Shown: piece after piece, positions 1 through 4,941 of the stretch
Position numbering within the stretch: the stretch's first letter is position 1
How the letters are laid out: each line of letters starts with the position of its first letter
Assembly (NCBI GenBank): GCA_002352705.1
Contig: DEIW01000002.1
Coordinates: 1-6,591 of the forward strand
DNA from: Bacteroidales bacterium UBA2764
Lineage (GTDB): Bacteria; Bacteroidota; Bacteroidia; Bacteroidales; Paludibacteraceae
Length of the DNA: 6,591 nucleotides
Reading direction: 5' to 3'
Translations under genes and position numbers: made by a program
Notes under the pieces: generated by a model
What the model was told of the DNA's origin: nothing
Databases searched by the model: none
Seen by the model: only the letters and a program-made list of their open reading frames with translations

Positions 1-279
1 GTAGATACTAACTCCAACCCGAACAATATCGATTTCGTCATTCCTGCAAACGACGATGCTACAAAAGCCATCGACGTCATCCTCGGCGCAGTATGCGAGG
101 CCATCAAAGAGGGCTTAGAGGAGCGTAAAGTAGAGAAAGCAGACGAAGAAGCAGCAGAAGCACAGGCAGCAACTGAGGCACCGGCTCCGAAAGAGCGCCG
201 TCAGCGTATCCGCAAAGCAGCTCCGAAAGCAGAGGCAGAGAAAGTAGCAGAAGCCAAGGATGAAGCTGCTGCAGAATAA
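1..279 (+). CDS. rpsB: 30S ribosomal protein S2, C-terminal part
   Basis: The open reading frame enters from the left edge in frame 1 and stops at TAA 277-279, giving the last 92 residues. The first third (VDTNSNPNNIDFVIPANDDA, then TKAIDVILGAVCEAI) matches the conserved C-terminal core of bacterial ribosomal protein S2, a component of the small subunit that also contacts S1 in bacteria that have it. After about residue 45 of the visible part comes a low-complexity tail rich in Ala, Glu and Lys with a central basic patch (KERRQRIRK). Such charged tails are common on Bacteroidota S2. The order rpsB-tsf is widely conserved and supports both calls. The start and upstream regulation lie outside the window. 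The last base of the stop codon is also the first base of a heptamer array in the following gap. Confidence 0.96.
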   Translation, partial: VDTNSNPNNIDFVIPANDDATKAIDVILGAVCEAIKEGLEERKVEKADEEAAEAQAATEAPAPKERRQRIRKAAPKAEAEKVAEAKDEAAAE

Positions 280-306
280 TTAACAATTAACAATGAATAA
301 TGAATA
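279..306 (+). repeat. Heptamer array, four units, rpsB-tsf gap (left cluster)
   Basis: Four consecutive 7-mers can be read directly: ATTAACA (279-285), ATTAACA (286-292), ATGAATA (293-299) and ATGAATA (300-306). The first unit starts on the last A of the rpsB stop codon. The ATGAATA unit reappears on the opposite strand in the right cluster at 341-375, so the two clusters face each other. No coding role is apparent. Confidence 0.8.
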
Positions 307-355
307 TCTCGTGAAGCGGACATTATCCGAAGAAGAAAAATATTCATTAATCATT
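292..355 (+). other. Imperfect hairpin formed by the two facing heptamer clusters
   Basis: Bases 292-307 and 340-355 are complementary at 15 of 16 positions, the one mismatch being A297/A350, with a 32-nt loop (308-339). A small secondary stem, CGGA 317-320 with TCCG 326-329, lies inside the loop. The stem is very AT-rich and is not followed by a clean U tract, so it is a weak candidate for a terminator; tsf must be transcribed through it, because no TAnnTTTG promoter box is visible in the gap. It could set the rpsB to tsf mRNA ratio or stabilise processed ends, but that is inference. Confidence 0.5.
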
Positions 356-375
356 AATCATTATTCATTAATTTT
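341..375 (+). repeat. Heptamer array, five units, rpsB-tsf gap (right cluster)
   Basis: Five consecutive 7-mers: TATTCAT (341-347), TAATCAT (348-354), TAATCAT (355-361), TATTCAT (362-368) and TAATTTT (369-375). Read on the - strand, the units are ATGAATA and ATGATTA, the same motif as in the left cluster. The array ends 6 nt before the tsf start codon and therefore forms the ribosome-loading leader of tsf. Its AT-rich, unstructured bases fit the leader type used by Bacteroidota, which rarely use Shine-Dalgarno pairing. Confidence 0.8.
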
Positions 376-381
376 AGAATT

Positions 382-1374
382 ATGGCAGTAACATTAGCAG
401 ATATTAAGAAATTGCGTGACATCACCGGTGCCGGCATGATGGACGTCAAGAAGGCCTTGGAAGAGGCGAACGGCGATTTCGAGACTGCGAAGGACTTGTT
501 GCGTAAGCGCGGACAAGCAATCGCAGCAAAGCGCAGCGACCGCGAGGCATCCGAAGGTTGCGTACTGGGTAAAGTAAAAGACGGCTTCGGCGCTATTGTA
601 GGCGTGAAGTGCGAGACCGACTTCGTAGCCAAGAACGAGGACTTCGTAGGAATGGTAAAACTGATTCTCGATGCAGCACTGGACAATAAAGTGAAGAGCG
701 GCGAGGAGCTGAAGAACTTGAAAATAGGTCAGTTCACCGTAGCAGAAATCATCACCGAGCGTTCCGGTGTAACGGGCGAGAAGATGGAGTTAGCAGACTA
801 CGCCTGCCTTGAGGCTCCGGTAGTTGACGCTTACAACCACTTAGGAAACAAGCTGAGTTCTCTCGTAGCCGCAGAAGCCGGCGCAGACCAGGAGACCGTT
901 CACGGCATCTCTATGCAGGTAGCCGCCATGAGTCCTATCGCTCTGGATGCAGACCACGTAGCAGAAGAGGTTAAGAAACATGAGCTCGAGGTAGCTATAG
1001 AGAAGACCAAACAGGACGAGATCAACAAGGCAATCGAGAACGCTATCCGCAAAGCAGGTATCAACCCTGCTCACGTTGACAGCGATGACCATATCGAGTC
1101 TAACCAGGCTAAGGGCTGGATTACCGCAGAGCAGGCTCAGCAGGCTCGCGAGATTAAAGCAACCGTAGCCAAAGAGGCAGAAGCCAACCTCGCAAACCAA
1201 GCCAAGAAAATCGAGATGATTGCTCAAGGCCGTCTCGGCAAATTCTTGAAAGAGAATACCTTGGTAGAGCAGGCATATATCATGAGCGAGAGCAAAGAAC
1301 TCGTAAAAGATGTATTGAAAGCCAAAGGCGTGGTAATCAAAGACTTCCGTCGCATTACCTTAGCAGCAGAATAA
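382..1374 (+). CDS. tsf: Translation elongation factor Ts
   Basis: EF-Ts is the cytoplasmic nucleotide exchange factor that displaces GDP from EF-Tu so that EF-Tu can be reloaded with GTP and aminoacyl-tRNA. The 330-residue product opens with the UBA-like N-terminal domain (ADIKKLRDITGAGMMDVKKA, from residue 6) and carries the signature TDFVAKN at residues 79-85, whose Asp and Phe contact the EF-Tu nucleotide site. The rest covers the core and dimerisation regions, including a long charged coiled-coil-like stretch around residues 190-290. The length is typical of Bacteroidota EF-Ts, longer than the roughly 280 residues of E. coli. The ATG at 382 is chosen because the domain begins directly after it and it follows an AT-rich leader. 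It lies 102 nt after rpsB and 11 nt before the next gene, so the three are probably co-transcribed. No defects are visible. Confidence 0.98.
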   Translation: MAVTLADIKKLRDITGAGMMDVKKALEEANGDFETAKDLLRKRGQAIAAKRSDREASEGCVLGKVKDGFGAIVGVKCETDFVAKNEDFVGMVKLILDAALDNKVKSGEELKNLKIGQFTVAEIITERSGVTGEKMELADYACLEAPVVDAYNHLGNKLSSLVAAEAGADQETVHGISMQVAAMSPIALDADHVAEEVKKHELEVAIEKTKQDEINKAIENAIRKAGINPAHVDSDDHIESNQAKGWITAEQAQQAREIKATVAKEAEANLANQAKKIEMIAQGRLGKFLKENTLVEQAYIMSESKELVKDVLKAKGVVIKDFRRITLAAE

Positions 1375-1387
1375 TGAGTTAACTCAT
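1374..1387 (+). other. 14-bp perfect palindrome at the tsf/AsmA-like junction
   Basis: ATGAGTTAACTCAT reads the same on both strands. It begins on the last base of the tsf stop codon (TAA 1372-1374) and ends within the start codon of the next gene (ATG 1386-1388). It fills the whole 11-nt gap. It may be an operator-like site, a small mRNA hairpin, or chance in AT-rich sequence; nothing else in the window decides this. Confidence 0.4.
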
Positions 1388-3176
1388 GAAAAAAATTCTG
1401 AAGATATGTGGATGGGGAGTACTAGCAATAGTGCTCCTCTTCGCTTTGATACTTGCTGTCGCTTCCCCTGTAGCGAAGTATATAGTAAATAATCACGGCG
1501 AGGAGATTGTAGGTCGTCAGCTGCATGCCGACCGAATTATTATCAATCCCTATTGGGGCGGCGTGACCATCAAGGGATTCGAGGGAAAAGAACAGAACGG
1601 CGAGACAAATTTCGTGTCTTTTGACCGCCTGTACGTTCAGATTGCCTATCCCCAGTTGTTAGCCAAACGCGTGAAAATACGTTCAATCTATCTGGACGGT
1701 TTCAATGGTCAAGTACTGAAGATCAATGACAAATTGAACTTCTCCGATATTATCGAACGCTTCTCCAAGAATGACAGTATATCCGAGTCAGAGCCGAAAG
1801 ACACCACCCAAAGCGAATGGCGTGTGTTTTTAGACGATATCCGTATCAACAACAGCGCCATCCGTTACCGCGATGTCATCAACGACAAGCAATGGAAATT
1901 GGAAGATTTGTCTCTTCGTGTTCCAGGCTTGTATTTTGACAACAAACAGACGAACGCGGGAATAGAATTCGGTTTGCCGACAGGCGGCAAAGTAGGCATT
2001 ATTGCCGGATACAAGATGCAATCCAACCGTTATGCCGTGAATCTGAAACTATATGACGTTCACACGGATGTAGTTTTGCCCCTGGTACAAGACTATTTGG
2101 ATGTAAGCGGTTTAGGCGCCAAATTAAACGGTTCCATTCATGTAGACGGCAGTCTGGATAATATCACCAATGTCCAATTGAAAGGCGGTTTATCCATGAC
2201 CGGCTTGAGTATCCGCGACAAACACGACGACGAGGTAGCCGCGATGGATGAACTGCGGGTAGTGGTAGATCGTGGCGATTTGAGCAATAATACCTTTATC
2301 TTAGATTCACTATACATTCTCGGCGTGACAGGAAACTACGAGGTTCATGAGAACTGGAACACACTCAGCCGACTGATGAAATCGAAAGAGGAAAGCGTAG
2401 ATGTAGCGCAAGGAGACACCGTTGTTGAAGAGGTGCAAGAACAACCGCAAAAAGCGTCCAGACCATTAGTATGGATGGCCAAAAAAGTAAAGGTAACCGG
2501 TCAAAACCTTACTTACCACGATTATTCAATGAAGAATGAGTGGGAATATGCCATTCAGTCCTTGAGCGTAGAAGGCACAAACATCGCGACCAACGGCCGT
2601 AACTCCGTAAAGGCGAAAGCAACTCTGAGTTCCGATGCTCAGTTGAATATGGATTTCACGGGCGGTCCGGACCTTGCTACCCAAGACACTTACATGACTT
2701 TGAAACTGAAAGGCGTTAAGTTATCCGATTTCGATGCCCTATGCCGTAACTACACAGGTTATCCGATGGAAGGAGGAGATATGAGTCTCGACAGTCATAT
2801 AGAGGTAGTAGGCGGACAGATGAAGGGCGAGAACAAGATTATTATTGATCACCCGCGCGTAGGCAAAAAAGAGAAATTCAGCAAGGCTCCTTATAAGAAC
2901 ATACCTGTTCGTGCGGGCTTCAAGTTACTGACCTCTGCTCAAGACATGATTGTATTGGATGTGCCGGTAAAAGGCGATGCCAAGAATCCTAAATTCAGTT
3001 TCCGCAAAGTCATCGGGCGAGCATTGCTGAAAGTATTCTTCGGTCCGTTGATGGGTGTAAATGACCGTAAATCCGTCAGCGAAGAGGAGATTCAAGAAAT
3101 GCAAGAACTGCTGAATGAAGAGCCTGATTCGCTAAGTACAGACACTATCGTAGAAATAGCAAGCGTAGAAGAGTAG
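1386..3176 (+). CDS. AsmA-like / DUF748-type membrane-anchored periplasmic protein
   Basis: The 596-residue product starts with a short basic stretch and one hydrophobic segment (about residues 8-26, WGVLAIVLLFALILAVASP), consistent with an inner-membrane anchor and a large periplasmic body. The pattern after it (residues 30-110: a short N-terminal helix, then HADRIIINPYWGGVTIKGFEG and later KRVKIRSIYLDG) resembles AsmA/DUF748 proteins. This superfamily includes bridge-like proteins implicated in moving phospholipids to the outer membrane or in outer-membrane assembly; the exact role here is not known. Two modules look related: residues 145-181 (W, then DIRI, IRYRD, a second W and LSLRVPG) and 363-397 (W, then KVKV, LTYHD, W and LSVEG), joined by an acidic Gln/Glu-rich linker at about 333-358. 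A conserved-looking end (VPVKGDAKNPKFSFRKVIG, residues 526-544) precedes a short acidic tail. No lipobox is seen. The gene lies 11 nt after tsf and is probably translated from the same mRNA. The family call is from sequence pattern only. Confidence 0.75.
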   Translation: MKKILKICGWGVLAIVLLFALILAVASPVAKYIVNNHGEEIVGRQLHADRIIINPYWGGVTIKGFEGKEQNGETNFVSFDRLYVQIAYPQLLAKRVKIRSIYLDGFNGQVLKINDKLNFSDIIERFSKNDSISESEPKDTTQSEWRVFLDDIRINNSAIRYRDVINDKQWKLEDLSLRVPGLYFDNKQTNAGIEFGLPTGGKVGIIAGYKMQSNRYAVNLKLYDVHTDVVLPLVQDYLDVSGLGAKLNGSIHVDGSLDNITNVQLKGGLSMTGLSIRDKHDDEVAAMDELRVVVDRGDLSNNTFILDSLYILGVTGNYEVHENWNTLSRLMKSKEESVDVAQGDTVVEEVQEQPQKASRPLVWMAKKVKVTGQNLTYHDYSMKNEWEYAIQSLSVEGTNIATNGRNSVKAKATLSSDAQLNMDFTGGPDLATQDTYMTLKLKGVKLSDFDALCRNYTGYPMEGGDMSLDSHIEVVGGQMKGENKIIIDHPRVGKKEKFSKAPYKNIPVRAGFKLLTSAQDMIVLDVPVKGDAKNPKFSFRKVIGRALLKVFFGPLMGVNDRKSVSEEEIQEMQELLNEEPDSLSTDTIVEIASVEE

Positions 3177-3178
3177 GC

Positions 3179-4900
3179 TTAGTTCAAAGTCCGACAAACA
3201 TCGCAGTGCCCGCAAGGCACTGCTTTTGTTTCTCCGAAGTAAGCCAAAAGCAGTTGTTCACGACAGAACTGCGATTGGTCGGCGTACTCCACCATCGCCT
3301 GCAGTTTAGAAATATATCTCTGCCGTCGCTCTTCAAAAATAGCAGGGGACAGATATATCTCTTCTTGCCGCTCTTCGGTCATGGTAAGGCAACATCCCAC
3401 AGAACGCGGGATATAGGTGATAATACCGCGCTGTGCCAGAGATACCAATAATTGGTGATTTGACATTCGAGATTTGTCATTAGACATTTGGTCCGCCTCA
3501 CGAACATATTGCAGTTCCGTGTATATGCCCGTATATGAACGCATTAATGCGTCCATCAGTTCAGCTTGCTCTCGGGAGAGGTTGTATTCGCCTAATTGAT
3601 GTCGCGGCACGTTAATCTGCACGCGCGGCTGGGTCTCGTGTTCCTCCTCAAAATCAATATATCCAGCTTGTGTCAAGATATGCAGGGCAGAGTAGGTCTG
3701 TAGAACGGGCAGATGCATCACATGGCAAAGCTGATCCATATGCAACATAAAACGGTGTCCCAAACCACTACCGGCACCAATCTGCAGAAAATCCATGGTC
3801 TTGTGATAGACTGATTCTACAAACTCTTTCGGCGGATAGTTGTCTATCACGCGCTTGCGGGCTTTCGCTTTATCCTCGTTCTCGTTGTAAAGCAGAACGG
3901 CGTAAGCTGTGCGTCCATCCCGCCCGGCACGCCCTGCTTCCTGGTAATATGATTCCAGATTGGAAGGAAGGTCGTAATGAATCACAACCCGTACATCAGG
4001 TTTGTCAATCCCCATGCCGAAAGCGTTAGTGGCCACCATGACGCGTGTCGTGCCTTCCGTCCAAGCCTGTTGGCGCTCATTTCGCTCCTGTGTGGTCAGT
4101 CCGGCATGATAGAAATTTACCATGTGGTCATTTACCATTTGGTCATTTAGGTATTCAGCCAGTTCTTGTGCGCGCTTTCGGTTACGCACATATACGATAG
4201 CGGAGCCGGGCACTTTGGAGAGAATGTGTGCTACTTGTTCCTCTTTTTGCTCCGTACGGCGGACAACATAAATCAAGTTTTCGCGGTGGAATGACTTACG
4301 GAGTACGTTCTGCTCTTTAAAGCCAAGCTTAGCTTGTATGTCATCAATTGTATCCGGGGTAGCAGTGGCCGTTAATGCCAAAATCGGTACGTCCGGCAAT
4401 AAGGTACGGATGGCTGCTATATTCAGGTAGGACGGTCTAAAGTCGTAGCCCCATTGCGAGATACAATGCGCTTCATCCACAGCAATCAGACCGATAGGCA
4501 GATTCGCCAGACGTTTTCTAAACTCCTCTGATTCAAGTCTTTCCGGTGAGCAATAGAGAAAATGGTAAGGCCCGTACAGACAGTTGTCCAGCGCTACTCG
4601 TTGCTTGTCATAACTCATTCCGGTGTAGATAGCCACGGCATGAATACCACGTGCTTTAAGGTTCTCCACCTGGTCCCGCATCAAGGCAATAAGCGGCGTA
4701 ATGACAAGGCACAACCGTTTGTCGGGATTGTCATGCCCCATGACGAGAGTAGGCACTTGGAAACAGATACTTTTCCCGCCACCGGTAGGCATGAGTGCCA
4801 ATGTGTCCCGTCCGGCCAAAACGGAATTGATAATCTCTGCTTGCAAAGGACGGAAATCATCGTATCCGAAATAGGTATGTAATGCCTCCTTGGGAGTCAT
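3179..4900 (-). CDS. recQ: ATP-dependent DNA helicase, RecQ family
   Basis: A 3'-5' DNA helicase of superfamily 2 that unwinds recombination and replication intermediates. Helicase motifs appear in order: motif 0 FRPLQ (residues 16-20), Walker A PTGGGKS (38-44), TPLIALMRDQ (68-77), the DEAH box (142-145) followed by the RecQ aromatic loop (CISQWGYDFRP, 146-156), then LTATATP, VYVRNRKRAQELAE, ATNAFGMGIDKPDVR and QEAGRAGRDGR. A winged-helix region follows, and the protein ends with the zinc site Cys546, Cys563, Cys566 and Cys569 (FCREQ then PCGHCDVC). The zinc cluster sits at the very C-terminus and there is no HRDC domain, as in the shorter of the RecQ types found in Bacteroidales; 573 residues suits that. 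It starts at ATG 4900, 28 nt after gltX, probably as the second gene of that operon. Two in-frame repeat arrays encode residues about 250-262 (NDQMVNDHMVN) and about 471-482 (MSNDKSRMSN). Its 3' end contains the terminator of the converging operon. Confidence 0.96.
   Translation of the reverse strand: MTPKEALHTYFGYDDFRPLQAEIINSVLAGRDTLALMPTGGGKSICFQVPTLVMGHDNPDKRLCLVITPLIALMRDQVENLKARGIHAVAIYTGMSYDKQRVALDNCLYGPYHFLYCSPERLESEEFRKRLANLPIGLIAVDEAHCISQWGYDFRPSYLNIAAIRTLLPDVPILALTATATPDTIDDIQAKLGFKEQNVLRKSFHRENLIYVVRRTEQKEEQVAHILSKVPGSAIVYVRNRKRAQELAEYLNDQMVNDHMVNFYHAGLTTQERNERQQAWTEGTTRVMVATNAFGMGIDKPDVRVVIHYDLPSNLESYYQEAGRAGRDGRTAYAVLLYNENEDKAKARKRVIDNYPPKEFVESVYHKTMDFLQIGAGSGLGHRFMLHMDQLCHVMHLPVLQTYSALHILTQAGYIDFEEEHETQPRVQINVPRHQLGEYNLSREQAELMDALMRSYTGIYTELQYVREADQMSNDKSRMSNHQLLVSLAQRGIITYIPRSVGCCLTMTEERQEEIYLSPAIFEERRQRYISKLQAMVEYADQSQFCREQLLLAYFGETKAVPCGHCDVCRTLN
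3203..3230 (+). terminator. Intrinsic terminator of the tsf/AsmA-like operon, inside recQ
   Basis: GCAGTGCC (3203-3210) and GGCACTGC (3216-3223) pair perfectly over 8 bp around a 5-nt loop, CGCAA, followed by TTTTGTTT on the + strand. This is the classic form of an intrinsic terminator and begins 27 nt after the AsmA-like stop codon. On the - strand the stem lacks a downstream U tract, so it should act only on + strand transcripts. The same bases encode the CGHC part of the RecQ zinc site. Confidence 0.8.
3455..3489 (+). repeat. Heptamer array, five units, inside recQ (winged-helix region)
   Basis: Five consecutive 7-mers on the + strand: GTGATTT (3455), GACATTC (3462), GAGATTT (3469), GTCATTA (3476) and GACATTT (3483-3489), following GNNATTN. 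On the coding strand the units read AAATGTC, TAATGAC, AAATCTC, GAATGTC and AAATCAC and encode about residues 471-482 of RecQ, with the echo MSND / MSNH. Compared from memory with other RecQ proteins, the length of the loop is about normal, so the array seems to replace rather than add sequence. Confidence 0.7.
4115..4151 (+). repeat. 15-bp-period array inside recQ (after motif IV)
   Basis: ATTTACCATGTGGTC (4115-4129) is followed directly by ATTTACCATTTGGTC (4130-4144), differing at one base, and by a partial unit ATTTAGG (4145-4151). Each 15-mer can be read as a 7-mer plus an 8-mer. Because 15 is five codons, it encodes a pentapeptide repeat, NDQMV then NDHMV, at about residues 250-262 of RecQ, between the helix after motif IV and the FYHAGL strand. 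Related 15-mers occur in the gap upstream of recQ. Confidence 0.85.
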
Positions 4901-4904
4901 TTTA

Positions 4905-4941
4905 ATTTACCATTGGGGTATTTACCATTCAGGCATTTGCG
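4905..4941 (+). repeat. 15-bp-period array across the gltX stop and recQ leader
   Basis: ATTTACCATTGGGGT (4905-4919), ATTTACCATTCAGGC (4920-4934) and a partial unit ATTTGCG (4935-4941) follow the same 7+8+7+8+7 plan as the array inside recQ at 4115-4151. Aligned over 35 bases on the coding strand, the two arrays agree at 28 positions by my count. The array supplies the gltX stop codon (TGA, 4931-4929) and its last two codons, and most of the recQ leader. No separate recQ promoter box is seen in it. Confidence 0.8.

Noticed and set aside
279..375. CRISPR-like array
   Set aside because: Units are 7 nt and contiguous, without unique spacers, and no cas genes are present.
841..1227. A 128-codon - strand frame inside tsf
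   Set aside because: Antisense to a highly conserved gene with no supporting features.
2070..2078. TAGTTTTG match to the -7 promoter consensus inside the AsmA-like gene
   Set aside because: It sits mid-gene with no gene start downstream; a six-specified-base motif is expected by chance in a window of this size.
3312..3376. Imperfect direct repeat ATATATCTC...GCTCTTC at 3312-3334 and 3353-3376
   Set aside because: It corresponds to a similar EERQEEIYL / EERRQRYIS pattern in a Glu/Arg-rich helix of RecQ and lacks the 7/8-bp periodicity of the other arrays.
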